Shown: positions 36,813-49,560, counted from the first letter of the stretch. The stretch: 64,000 bases of DNA from Polytrichum commune (GCA_950295325.1 OX485806.1:52447169-52511168); one strand, 5' to 3'. Notes: a model not told the origin generated them from the sequence alone. Translations and numbers: made by a program.

Positions 36813-39051
36813 GTGGATACGGCAAGTGAAGGATTTCCAGACATGGCAAGTGGAGGACCTGGAGACATGGGAAGTGGAGGATCAGGTTGTCACAGATCAC
36901 ATGTACGCAAGTACGCTGCGTTGGAGTGGGATGTTTATGATGACAACACCCAAAAAGCCAGGGCAGGTTGGGAGAATGTACCACAACCGTGGTTAGCGAA
37001 GACTGCAATGCAGTACGTGGGCTCCCCTCACTTTGATCGGTTGTGGCCAAGACCTTGTCACGAGCGACATTGCAAGGCCATCAGTGCGAGTTATATGCAG
37101 CTTGATGACGTGGAGGCAAAATGGAAATTCCTAACGATACTTAGAAATATCTCCAATTTGGATAGATGGACCAAGAGTACAATTCCAAAGTCGGTGGCGT
37201 GTATGATGTATGCGGAGCACGTGTTGTCAGTTAGGGTGGATTGGTCAAGTTTAGCTGCTCAGCATGGTCAGAAATTTGGGAGTATTGGAATTGCATTCAC
37301 TAAATGCACAGTACCAGATATGGCATACACAATCCGGAGTGGTTCAGGAGGAATCCTAGACCAGTGGATGAGGCTGGGGCCCCAATTCCAGAGGGTCGGG
37401 AACAAAAAAACCACGTAATCGTAAACGACCAGGCAATGACGTGGAGATGGCCATCGAAGAGGCGTTTGAGCATATGGATGAGGGCATGGAGGCAAATGTC
37501 GAGGTCAACAACCTGATCAACGACGTGGTTAACGAGGTCCTAGACGAGGTAAACCTTGGTGAACTTGGAGAGGACCCGATGGAGAGCAGAATGGAAGAAT
37601 TGCGTAAGCAACATGCCGCTGAAATTCGTGAGTATAAAGCAAGGATTTTCGAGTTGGAAAATAAAGTTGCAACACTTACGATGGGGGAGGCTGGCAGTTC
37701 AAGTAGTACACCAATTAACCTTTAGTTTTTGGAAGCAGAGAGGGACACAGCTGTACAGTAGGCCAAGATTGCAAAGTCACAAGCTCTGGAAGTATGTATG
37801 AGGAATGAAGTAATGCGAGGAAAGATAGAGGCTTTGCAAAAGGAGGTGGTGGACATGCAACAACAACTTCAAGTGGTCAATGAAGTGGTTGTTGATCACG
37901 AAACCAAAATTGGCGGACTGGAGGAGCAGATTGCAAGGTTGAAGAAATTCTGTGGGATGCGATTGTGGAGCGCAAGAATATGAGGACAAGCACATTGCTT
38001 GCTATGGCCAAGGCTCGTCAATTTAAAGCTGAGTTTGAGAGCATCCAGAAAGAATGGAACCGCAATCAGAGAATGCGGAACATGATGCTCACGTCATGAC
38101 TAGAAGATGAGCATATGTACCCTAGTAGGTGGGATATAACTTATGAGTGGACATTGCCAAACGGGAGCATCGATTGGCGTCAAGTGACCGACCCAGATCA
38201 CCATTGGGATGTGACCCAAGTGCATGAATATCCATTCCGCATGAGGGGTGAGTTGTTATGGCCAAATCCACATACAATGGTCTTCGACGGAACCGCGTGT
38301 GCGATTTGCCAATGTCCATTTGGCCCGGAGGGATGCTATCAAGTTGGATCATGTGGGTCCCAATTCCATCCATAATGTGTAATAGGGAATATGATCAAGA
38401 AACGCCAATGTCCTCATTGCAGATCACCCTTCCACCCTCGTTTGTACCTCCAATTTGGCCTTCGGGATTACATGCCTAACGACTGGGTATTAAAGTCATG
38501 GGACTTTCCCTTCGATCTTCAAGAGTTTGATGGGGAAAATGTTGAGTGGAGTTGGTTATATAATTGTACCAAGGTTGAGCTATGGCACGAGAACAGAGAT
38601 GGCGACTGGACACGGAATGCACGTCAAATTTTGTATGTTGCAGACGAGTTATATCCCAACAAGCCCCCCGATCATGGCTTGAAAAGATTTTTGTACCAAA
38701 CTCTTGAATGGCATTCATCCTCCTTGGTACAATGCTGCAGGTCTCGAATCAGTATCGGAGCATGATTTGGAAGAAGATGCAGATGACATGCCTACGGAAC
38801 GGGATCCGAGATTTGAATTGCAATTAGAGGTGGGTTACCACAAGAACAGGCTACAGTTGGCTGCAATTGATGCACTCTTGCATAGAGTTGCGGATGATGC
38901 GGTATTGAGATGGCTAAATGGTGGGCCTAGACCATGTAATGCCGTTCCATTGTCTCCTGGTAGTCGTCCATACCTCACCCGTGGAACAACGCGAAGCATG
39001 GAAGCAGGGAATCATCACGAGCACGACGAGGATCTACTTCAGCTAGAATAG
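36813..39051 (+). pseudogene. kinase/coiled-coil/RING gene, C-terminal half
   Basis: 36903-37330 matches the C-lobe part of the minus-strand kinase-like gene (WDVYDDNTQKARAGWENVPQ) and reaches further. The frame then changes within an A run at ~37404 and continues as an acidic coiled coil (37441-37725, ELRKQHAAEIREYKARIFELE). A second coiled coil follows (37798-37978) after stops. From 38115 a new segment carries a RING-like zinc finger: CAICQCPF at ~38303, CGSQFHP near 38360, an in-frame TAA, then CPHCRSPF at ~38410. A frameshift near 38700 leads to the C-terminal frame ending at 39051. RING fingers usually mark E3 ubiquitin ligases. The N-terminal kinase half is missing here, so two broken loci together show the family layout. 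Confidence 0.6.
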
Positions 39052-39770
39052 ACCTCGATTCAGATTCGGATTAGGCATTTTTGAACCATGTTTAGAAAGT
39101 TGTATAGGAACGGAAGAAGACTTTGGACACAATGAACATATTTCATGTTCAAAGAATATGTAATATAAAGAGGATTTACCGACAAGTTGTCATTTCTAAG
39201 ATCGTGTAAAAGATAGCATATGGATGCCACGTGTTTTAATGTTATTCAAAACTTTTAAAAACTTACTTGAATATTAGTAATTCATATGATAGTCTAACCA
39301 AAAGTACTATTGACTACATAGTCAATATTGAATACCACATAAAGATATAATTATATAAAACGGATAGAAAGGTCCTCAAAAAGAGGATGTCACCAACGAA
39401 GCATGTACAATCGAGCAATAGGGGATTGCAATATTTATAAAAGCATTTTCTTTAAGAAGCTCAATAAATAAACATAAAACTCCATTCACAGTAAGAATAA
39501 TACAAAATAGTAATTAATAAAGGCATAACATGTTGTTGGAGATTAATTGCAATGCCAAGTTGACAACCATATTGTATTTTATTTTTTATTTTTAAACATG
39601 CAATAAATAATTTTATTACTATAATAAAATGATACAACTTTGAAGGTAACGTTCGCTTTGTGATCTAAATGTAAACCGAAGGCCCTAAGGTTGTAATTTG
39701 TATCAATTTTGACGTAAGTAATAAATTATGGGAGTACGTGGGAGCACCAAAATACCGCATTTGTGCAAAA
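39052..39770. other. AT-rich spacer
   Basis: About 700 bp of strongly AT-rich sequence between two convergent broken genes. No open frame, repeat or promoter-like element stands out. Confidence 0.55.
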
Positions 39771-39773
39771 CCA

Positions 39774-42700
39774 TTACGTTCGAATTCGTACTGTGGGATC
39801 ATTTGCTTCGACACATCTTGGGTCCTCTTCAGACTCGTCTGTGCTGCAATCATCATCCGTTTGGGGAGTCGCGCTCCGAAGATGCAACTCTCGGTCACGT
39901 TGTGAGAAAATTATCTTCTTGGTCGGCCGGGAGCCCTCTGCATCCTGTATGCCATTTTCATCTAGATGTGGACTACCCTCATCTTCATTGTAGTCTTCAG
40001 CAGTAAACGGAAGCGATCTTCCCTGATACCTCTTCCTAGTACGTTTGACACCTCTCATAGTTCTCAGATGCCCTCCACCCGTAGCACGACTTGAGTGCAC
40101 TTCATCTCTACTTCCATCTATAAAAACATCCCCCGTTGTACTTCCGCCTCCAACTCCAAGGCCACCTGTTCCATTGGATTGACTGTGTGGAAGTGAAACT
40201 GATGCGGATGGAATTGCAATTGGTATGTTCTCAACAACATGTCGACGAACAGATTGACGACGTGGCGCCTCTGTAGTAACATTTCTTGAAACATTGTGTA
40301 TAGCAACCAAAGTAACACCCACCGCAGTTGCACGTGAAACACCCAATCTAGAAGTATTGGCAATACTTCGAGTGAGAGGACGACGTTGTCCTTGTACATG
40401 CACTTGTACCGTAGAGGTGGATGCAGTTCTTTGAAGAACACGGAATCGAGTTGTAGGTATTTCAGGAACATTGGGCGTTTGATTTTCCATACGATGGTTG
40501 GATATGAGGGAGGCGTCCATGGATTCAGAATGTATTCGGGCTGGAAGTGGATCCTGTTGAACGTGCGTTGGCTCATTTGCGGGTAGTACATTGTCACCTT
40601 CACCAAAAGAAAGAGAATCGCTCCGAGGTTGCAAGGAATCTACTTCAATTCTTACATTCTTACTTGCCCCCATAGCAACATTATGGTCATGGCGAAACCC
40701 TTGTCCAGTGTGGAGAGTTTCAAAAGGCGGTCCTCCAATAGACCCCTCATGATCGTCATGCATTCCGTCGTTATGTTGGGGGACATCCGGTTCATCAAAA
40801 TCAAACACCCCAAGGTTTCCATCACCACCATTGCCATCCTCATCTTCTGAATCATGATTCTCGGAATCGAGGTCATCCAAATCAAAGTCGATGTGATCAA
40901 CATTGTTGTCATCATCATTTCCGGCCTTATCATTTGGATCCACGTCATCTTCGTTGTCATCTTCTTCGTCAAGGTCATCGTCAGAATGGACCTCATTCAA
41001 TTCGTACCATTGCGCAGGTCTTGGGCCCCTCCGATGTCGAATGAACCTACTATTGGTATATATGTAGACGAGGTCCTCAGCATTGACTATGCTTCAAGCG
41101 ATTGCGGCTCTTGTTGTGAACATATGAGTACATGCTCCAATTGCGTTCACATGCGGATGCGGAACATACTTGTGCAAGGATACGTCTTGCTATTGTTTGG
41201 AGGGCTTTAGCTCCACCTCCCATTGCATCCCACCATTCATGGAGAGGTGCGGCATGCACGCTCGGGTCAGTAGAATCAGCAAAAGGCCCTCGATTTTCAA
41301 GGAAATCTTGGTACTGGTGGAGGATTTGGACATAAGTGTCCTCATCTTGAGCAGGCCTGCGAAGAACTCGATTTAGGATTGTCCTCGAATTGTCATCCTC
41401 ATGGAGTGGGGCCCAACCACGTAGAAGCGGATTTAACATCGCTCCAGCCCAATGTAGATCATTCAACATCAACCTCCATCTATTTTGAAACGTTAGCATA
41501 GCATTTGCAACAAGCTCAGGGCTTAAGCGAAATGGAGGTTTACTGAATCCACGAATATGGGTTTGTAAATCATGCATGACCCTCCAAGCCATTCCCATTG
41601 CAGGCGCCTTGCCATCAAATACACGAAGAGCTTTAACAACCGGGATCACCATATACAAGAAATTTTCGCACGTGTTCCAGAATCCATCAGAACGTATAAA
41701 GCTTCGCACAGCAGAGCCCTTCATGTAAGAGGTGCGATATCTCCTCCTCATATCACGCATTAGAGTAGGCCAATCCTCATCAACCACCATTCTTTCCAAA
41801 GCATTGCGTACTTGGAGAAGATGTTCTATCATGATGAAGTTCGTTGCAAAACGGGTCTCTACAAGTAGGCGGAGTGAGAGATTTGGTGACAACCTCCGGA
41901 ATGTAGCTTGAGAAGCATGATGGTTTTTAACAAATACACAAATATGGCGCGCTTTTTTTACCAACTTTTTCACCCATTCCTCCTTCCCCCAATCTTCTAA
42001 GAGGAGATCTAGGCAATGTGCAGCACATCCTTGAAAATATAGATCGGGATTTGCTCGAATCAAATCGCGAGCAGCGGAGGCCGTAACTGGGGCATTGTCG
42101 GTGCAAACTTGGACCACATTATGTCGACCAACCTTTTCCACAAATGGTTGAATTTGAGCAGCAACATAGACATGATCCTTGTGATTTCCCGTGGTGTCAA
42201 TGGTACCCAAGAAAACATCTCCCTTTGTGCCACATTGAAGAACGTTTAGGAGAGGTCGGTTTTGCACGTTGTCCCATCCATCGCAACATATTGTAACGCC
42301 ATATTTGTCAACGGAATTCCCCAGCTTCTCTTTCACTTGCCTATCTAGGTCAACATTTTTATCAGTTAACAACTTCGTACGGATGGCATTGTACGATGGT
42401 GGTGTGTAGGCTGGCATTCGATGACGGGCAGTTTCACGCACAGCATGAACAAATGCAGGATGTCTCACAATGTTGAAAGGAATGTTAGCTTCATAACAAG
42501 CCGTTGCCCATGCTCTATCAAGGAGTTGTTTTGTTGACACATTGAACCCCTCCGTTATGTTGAGTTGACGTAGTTCACGAGGAGGTGTGCCATATATCAC
42601 AACATTAGAATGTTGAGTGGATTGGGACATAAGCAAAGGCTCTGTTTCACTAATTACGGAGTCCGCTATAATAGGCTCCAGAGGTGGCACCGGAGAGTCC

Positions 42701-42962
42701 TCATTTACAATGCCTACATGTAGGGCACAATGCCTCCGCAATGTTCAAACAAGACCCTAATATGCGGGGGAACCATCCTACATGTGGAAACATCACAAGC
42801 ACCCCCTACAGGAGGTCTATAACCAAGGTGGGCCAACATTCTATTTCCTCGGTAAGATATGACGAACGGGCAAAACCTACATTTAACCTGCCTTTGTGAT
42901 TTACCGGGAACCATCCCCTTATCCTCGTACCAATGATCCCATGCATCATTTCGGCGTGGCAT
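39774..42962 (-). pseudogene. hAT-type transposase with long acidic C-terminal extension
   Basis: The ATG at 42962 opens a BED-type zinc finger (CRFCPFVISYRGNRMLAHLG..C). A frameshift near 42715 leads into a 554-residue frame with the DUF659/hAT core: CCDGW, CTDNAPVTASAA, GCAAHCLDLLLEDW, and the C-terminal hAT dimerisation block ILAQVCSASACERNWSMYS..HNKSRNRL. An extra base near 41081 shifts the frame again. The remaining ~400 residues begin with SQAEDLVYIY, pass a strongly acidic run (DDDLDEEDDNEDDVD) and continue as S/T/R-rich sequence to 39774. Two frameshifts make this copy inactive, but both are single events in an otherwise open ~1050-codon gene, so it died recently. An acceptor (TTTGCAG, ~42980) just before the ATG suggests a leader intron. 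Confidence 0.75.
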
Positions 42963-43189
42963 GACTTCAACAAAACCTGCAAATACAAACAAGTTAGAGC
43001 AAGTAACTTTGATCGCATACTAAGTCTTGTTCAAGAGTGCCACAAGGGCAACCCTAATTCACAGTCACTAGATTGGACAAAGTATCCTCTGCATTCGAGT
43101 CTCACGCATTCAATCCTCACTCCTCAAAGGAGAATCAAAAGACTTGAGACACACTATGTCAGTGGAGGCAAAAATGGCACCTTGAACCC

Positions 43190-43201
43190 TCAATTTATAG
43201 T
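43190..43201 (-). promoter_or_regulatory. TATA box of hAT gene
   Basis: On the minus strand ACTATAAATTGAG, ~230 bp upstream of the hAT ATG, directly abuts the minisatellite that begins at 43209. Its placement fits a core promoter with a leader containing an intron. Confidence 0.55.
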
Positions 43202-43208
43202 ATTCGAA

Positions 43209-43365
43209 TCGGACGGGGGAGCGGACGGGGAGCGGACGGAGGGGGGGGAGCGGACGGGAGAGGGTGGGGAGCGGACGGGGGGGGGGGGGGCGGATGGGAG
43301 AGGGGGGGGAGCGGACGGGGGGGCGGACGGGGGGAACATGGGCGAACGGGGGGGCGGACAGGCTC
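43209..43365. repeat. GC-rich promoter-side minisatellite (M3)
   Basis: Units of GGAGCGGACGGG and GGGGCGGACGGGG type, related in wording to M1 and M2 but shorter and G-richer. It lies immediately upstream of the hAT TATA box. Confidence 0.9.
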
Positions 43366-43508
43366 TAGTAAAATTTTCCCCACTTTACCTTTACTTTGCT
43401 GACATGTCATCACACGTGGACATTGTAAATCCTACGTGTCCGAATTGGGTTAATGTAATTACACAAAAAAATCGGTAAAATTCAAGTCCGTCAGGATAAA
43501 GACAACAT

Positions 43509-43581
43509 CCGGCATAATGTCGTGACGGATACGTGTCGTGACGGCACGACATTATGCCGGGATTACCCTCCGTCACGACAC
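43509..43581. repeat. nested perfect hairpins
   Basis: CCGGCATAATGTCGTG at 43509-43524 is perfectly inverted at 43545-43560. Inside its loop GTGTCGTGACGG (43533-43544) is perfectly inverted at 43570-43581, so two alternative stems compete. GTCGTGACGG/CCGTCACGAC words are typical of subterminal repeats of plant CACTA elements and their small derivatives, so this may be a hairpin MITE remnant. 43585-44020 holds only AT-rich sequence. Confidence 0.75.
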
Positions 43582-44032
43582 AATAGACAACCCTGTTGGG
43601 GTTTGATGTTTGATTTGAACAAAAAACATAGGAAGATGTCCATATTTTATGCACAAGCCTTTTTTGGGTTATTCCATTCTTCTTCCATTCTATCTTCTGA
43701 TTTTTTTTATTCTTCCATTCTTCTTCCAGTCTATCTTCTTATTTTTTGTAATTCTAAAAAACGTATTGATATTCTATACTTATCATCTTTAATTTTTTGG
43801 TTTAGTTTTTCGGTTTAGTTTTCCTTAGTCTTTGTTTCATGTTTTGATCTATATTTTTACAACTACATTTCTTTATTTTTTTGGGTTTTGTTTTGAATTT
43901 TGTTACATGGATGATGCTATGGTGGATAATGAGGTAGTTTACCTCTATGTCTTATTGAATAATAGAGTACAAGGAGGGTTTAGGGTAAGAGTGTAAGAAG
44001 GTGTTACAAAATATAATTCACTATCTAAGGAA

Positions 44033-46989
44033 AACCATGAAGATTACCGCACTAAACAGACAATTAACAATCAAATGCAAAAATATATTTTTATGCAAGC
44101 AATAAGACATATAATCAAAATCACAATTATCAGATAATGCTACAGAGACTTTAGAATCTGTACTATTTGCATCTGAAGAGCCTTCATCCTTAGATTCAAC
44201 AGCTTCTAAATCAACATATTGTATACCGCTTAGCATCAACTCCTTAGGTCTAAATGTACGATATGAACCTTCCGCTAATTCATTGGCAACGTCATTTGCG
44301 TATGAAGGGAGCCGCCATGACTTTGGAGGGCTTGGATAGAACTTAGGGTCACAAAAAAAAAGGCGATGACTAGGGTATCTCAAATTACCGCTTCTGCAAA
44401 TGCAAATGGCAACATGGTCATAAAACCGCCTCATATGAAAGCAAATAAGAAAATATATCACTAGTAGTAGAAATAGTAGCTATACTCACTTACTAAACCT
44501 TGATTTCTTCACGATCTTCTGAACAACAATGATTTCGCTATCTGGATCCTCTAACATGACAACGTTTCTTGATTTCACTTCTATGGCCGAAGCAGATCGA
44601 ATTAGAGGAGCGATCAAGGCTTCAAAAATTGCCTTGTTAGCCTCTAATGCCGCAATGTGACGGTTCACACGCATGAATAGAAACTCCTGCAAAATAAGAA
44701 AACAATGAAGTTCAGTTCTCAAACAACATAAAAATTAATTAACATGAAATGGTCAACGGTTATTTATTTAAACATGAAGAGATGTTCAACGTACCCGTAG
44801 TTGTAGAGCAGTCTAGAACAATATCCCCGGGTGAAGAAGATGCCTGAATGAGCATCTGTATAAGGGCGAGGGATTTTTCGCGAGGACCACGCCAAGGGGT
44901 GGATCCATCCATTAACTGATCCTCCCTTGACACCAAGTTCTGGAGGATGTCATCCCGTGCCACATCAACCCCGTGACGGTCTAGTGCAAGGATGTGTTGA
45001 AAGCAAAATCTGGAAGCACGCACCTTCGGAATGCTCCTCACAACTAAAGTTATTCCAAACCTCATGGTCTGCAGATTACAAAAACAGTTAATTACTTTAC
45101 TTACGAAATAAGATAAAAATCATTAAGCACATTCTAGCAAATGAAATGGAAGATTAGTTTCACAAGATTAATAACATAAGATACAACTATCAATCAATTT
45201 AGCAATAAGTCATATCATAAAATAAACTCACAGTCAAGACTGGATTAATTGGGGATGTCAGGTGAAGCTTGTTCATCCCCCACCACTCTTTGTGAACAAC
45301 AAATCCATACGTGGAACAATACCCAAGAATGATTGACTTTGTAGACATTCGAAAAGGATGGAACAAAATTATCGCCCCATCGTCTTGGAGGTGATGGTCT
45401 GCGAAATCAAAGATTGTTTGAAACCAATCCTCAGGTTCTATGTTCCAGGCGGGAATAGACGAAGGTGGATTCGAAATTCCTGGAACGGGAAGGCCCTCTG
45501 GAAGATCTGTAAGAATCAAGTCCACACAGGGTACTTCCGCAGCAGATCCCTTGTAGCGTCGGCCTTTGTCACTTGAGTGTTGCGCATGAAAATAAATTTA
45601 TCAAAACTCTGACAAGAAAATCAAAGACTGCACACATTCTAACTTGACACCGTTCTGAATTAATGTGAATCAATTACTTGACTTCGAGATCAAATACATG
45701 AGAAGGAGATGTGTATGTAATGAAATCGCATATAACATACAAAAACAGATAGAAGTCAACGACTTAAGCAAGTGCTGAAGTTTTCATACAATGAAAATTA
45801 ACAAAGAAATGTGTTGGATGTCATTGTAATGAGAATGATGACCTATGAATGATTGAAAGAAACTTGAGAACTCATTCATGGGACTCCGCAGCTTGAAAAT
45901 TAGAATTGAATGAAAACATAAACAAAACAAAGTTGTTGAGCAGTATGGTACCTTAGAAATGAAGCTCTTTAACTCGTCATATAATGGACTCAAGCTGCCC
46001 ATGTCGCCACCAAGGACTTGCTCTAGTGAGAAGTTTTTAATCCACTCCCCAACTTGGCCATCATTCTCCTCAACCGATGTGAAAACATGGATTCCTTGGC
46101 TTAACTGCTCATAGGAGAAATCGCGTTTGGTTCCTCTAGACTGAATTGGAGCATGAGAACCAGAGTCATATGTAGGACTAGGCGCAGGTGGGCTCTTACA
46201 TTCTGGCTCTGGAGGGGGGTTCATCTTCTTCTTCCCCCTCTTGTAAGTCTTCTCCAGAAAGTTGTGGAGTTTTGCCATCTCTTTCTGGGCCGCTTTCTCC
46301 TCAGCTTCCTTCACCTTAAGCGCTTTCTTCCTATCTTCTTCTAGACGTCGCGAGAGGGCCTTTGCCCTCTCGTGCTCGTCTTCAATGCCTTGTAAATCAA
46401 CCATCTCAACACTAGACTCTCCAACTGCATCCCTTGACTTCCTAAGTTCAGTTTCAAAGGAGGGAGTGAAACTAGGAGCACAGTCGAGGTACCATCCACC
46501 TCCTGTGAGATGCGAGGTAGACCACGTCCGCTGTTGATTTGCTGAGAACATGCACGTTGAGTTCGACCTGTCAAGCCATGTAGAGAGAAATATTGGGAGA
46601 TCTTCTTTTGTTATTGCTCCTTTTGCAAGGAGCTCGTACTTGAAATACCTGCGGGTTAAAAAAAACCTCATCGTTATATACCTTGCAATCAAAATACATG
46701 TCATGTGAACAACCAAATCAATATGACAAATATAAGAATTCTAGTTGGAGAAGGATAAATCTTACCGAAAGAGTACTCTTCTCAAAATCAAGTCAGTTCT
46801 GTTGAAGCCCTCAAATTCATGAGTTTTGTTAAAAGCATCCTGCCCTCGGAAGAAGGTGGGGAATGCATTGTCCCATAACTTCATTCTACAATCCTCGATG
46901 TATGCAACCAAGGATAAGGGCTTGCTGGGTACTTCAAAGTTGATAACCAGTCTATCTTGACGCACTGTTTCTTCATAGATAATAAAAGC
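44033..46989 (-). pseudogene. ParB/methylase-like family gene, copy 3
   Basis: Exons with good splice borders on the minus strand: 46989-46766, 46648-45952, ~45580-45233, 45067-44797, 44689-~44495 and ~44405-44033. Relations to copies 1 and 2: GGGWYLDC (vs AGGWYLHC), a DLILTDLPEGLPVPG block at the position of the methylase DPPY motif, WWGMNKLHLTSP (vs WFGMNDLDLQSP), DGSTPWRGPREKS, and DIVLDCSTTTG as SAM-binding motif I followed by RHIAALEANKAIFEALI. A K/E-rich coiled coil (~46380-46250) is specific to this copy. Copy 3 is clearly more diverged than 1 and 2 are from each other and has fewer lesions; the join after DCSTTTG needs a small deletion to be explained, so it is probably not intact. 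No ParB-like exon is seen upstream, where satellite S4 begins. Confidence 0.55.
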
Positions 46990-47019
46990 CTAGTTGGATA
47001 TCTGTGGAAAGAAAATATA

Positions 47020-49560
47020 ATAGAAGCTCCCCGAATTCAAATAAGCGCACATATGCACAATTCAGCTGTGGCCTAATCACAACCTGAGTAACATTTAGCC
47101 TAAACTAAATTCAAAATCAAATCTGATTTCAGGCCTAATCACAACCATTCCAATATCTAATCCAAACTCACATGACACTCAGATCAGATTCAGGCCTAAT
47201 CACAACCATAGCAACATCTAACCTTACTTCACTTCACACTCACATCAGATTCATGCCTAATCACAAGCAGCCCAAATTGTAACCTAACTCACTTCATTCT
47301 CAATACAGCCCACTTTAGACCCCCCTCTAGGAAGTCTCTGTACCAAGACACATTGATGAGAATAATGCTGAGTTTCAGAAATCTTATTTCAGGCCTAATC
47401 ACAACCCAAGCAACATATATCCCAAACTCACTTCACACTTAAATCAGATTCAAGCCTTCTCACAACCTTATCAACTTCTAATCTTAACTCACTTCACACT
47501 GTATTCAGATTTCAGGCATAATCACAAGCTAAGCAACATATATCCCAAACTCAGTTCACACTTAGATCAGATTCAAGCCTAATCACAACCATAGCAACAT
47601 CTAACCCAACTGATTTCACACTTAATTCAGCCCACTTAAGACCCTCGTCTAGGGTGTCTCGGGACCGAGACACACTATTTTGAACAAATGTGACTCTCAG
47701 AAATTTGATTTCAGGCCTTATATCTGCCTTACGAACTTCACACTTAACTCAGATTTCAGGCCTAATCACATTATTACCAACATCCAATTCAAACTCACTT
47801 CACACTTAGATAAGATTCAAGCCTAATCACAACCATAGCAACATCTAACCCGACTGATTTCACACTTAATTCAATCCACTTAAGACCCTTGTCTAGGGTG
47901 TCTCGGGACCGAGACACACTATTTTGAACAAATGTGACTCTCAGAAATTTGATTTCAGGCCTACTAAACAACTTACCAACTTTACACTTAAATCAGATTT
48001 CAGGCCTAAGCACAACCTAAGCAACATATAACCCAAACTCACTTCACACTTAAATCAGATTCAAGCCTAATCACAACCATAGCAACATCTAACCCAACTG
48101 ATTTCACACTCACATCAGATTCAGACCTATTCACAACCTTCCCAAATTCTAACCTTCACTCACTTCACACTTAGATCAGATTCAAGCCTAATCACAACCA
48201 TAGCAACATCTAACCCAATTGATTTTACACTTAATTCAACCCACTTAAGACCCTTGTCTAGGGTGTCTCGGGACCGAGACACCCCTTTTTGACCAAACCT
48301 AACTCTCAGAAATTTGATTTCAGGCCTACTAAACACCTTACCAACTTTACACTTAAATCAGATTTAAGGCATAATTACAAGCTAAGCAACATATATCCCA
48401 AACTCAGTTCATACTTAATTCAGATTCAAGCCTAATAACAACCATAGCAACATCTAACATTAACTCACTTCACACTCACATCAGATTCAGGCCTAATCAC
48501 AACTAGCCCAAATTGTAACCTAACTCACTTCACTCTCAATTCAGCCCACTTTAGACGCCCCTCTAGGGTATCTCGGTACCGAGACACATTGATGAGAATA
48601 ATGTTGAGTTTCATAAATCTTATTTCAGGCCTAATCACAACCTAAGCAACATATATGCCAAACTCACTTCACACTTAAATCATATTCAAGCCTACTCACA
48701 ACCTAAGCAACATATAACCCAAACTCACTTCACACTTAATTCAGATTCAAGCCTAATAACATCCATAGCAACATCTAACATTAACTCACTTCACACTCAC
48801 ATCAGATTCAGGCCTAATCACAACCATTATAGCAACATCTAACCTTACCTCACTTCACACTCACATCAGATTCAGGCCTAATCACAACCTAAGCAACGTC
48901 TAACCTTACCTCACTTCACACTCACATCAGATTCAGGCCTAATTACAACCTCCCCAATTTGTAACCTAACTCACTTCACACTCACATCAGATTCAGGCCT
49001 AATCACAACCTAAGCAACGTCTAACCTTACCTCACTTCACACTCACATCAGATTCAGGCTTAATCACAACCTTATCAACTTCTAACCTTACCTCACTTCA
49101 CACTCACATCAGATTCAGGCCTAATCACAACCTAAGCAACGTCTAACCTTACCTCACTTCACACTCACATCAGATTCAGGCCTAATTACAACCTCCCCAA
49201 TTTGTAACCTAACTCACTTCACACTCACATCAGATTCAGGCCTAATCACAACCTAAGCAACGTCTAACCTTACCTCACTTCACACTCACATCAGATTCAG
49301 GCTTAATCACAACCTTATCAACTTCTAACCTTACCTCACTTCACACTCACATCAGATTTCAGGTCTAATCACAACTTTATTGACTTCTAACCTAAACTAA
49401 ATTCACACTCACATCAGATTCAGGTCTAATCACAACCTTACCAAAGTGTACCCTAAACTCACTTCACACTCAATTCAGCCCACTTTAGACCCCCCGAAAG
49501 GGTATCTCGGAACCCTGACACATTTTGTAGAATAATGTTGGCTTTCAAAAATATGATTTG
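47020..49560. repeat. satellite S4 (~61-bp units with palindromic inserts)
   Basis: Tandem units of ~61 bp with CACTCACATCAGATTCAGGC and CTAATCACAACC, most homogeneous at 48840-49350. At intervals a longer unit includes a palindrome: GTGTCTCGGGACCGAGACAC at 47654-47673, 47898-47917 and 48263-48282, TCTCGGTACCGAGA at 48571-48584, and degenerate forms near 47325 and 49500. The array starts right at the 5' end of gene copy 3. Confidence 0.94.

Noticed and set aside
39774-41000. Acidic 408-codon ORF as a separate gene
   Set aside because: It joins the hAT frame through a single extra base at ~41081 and the intervening sequence is coding-like, so it is the C-terminal part of one protein.
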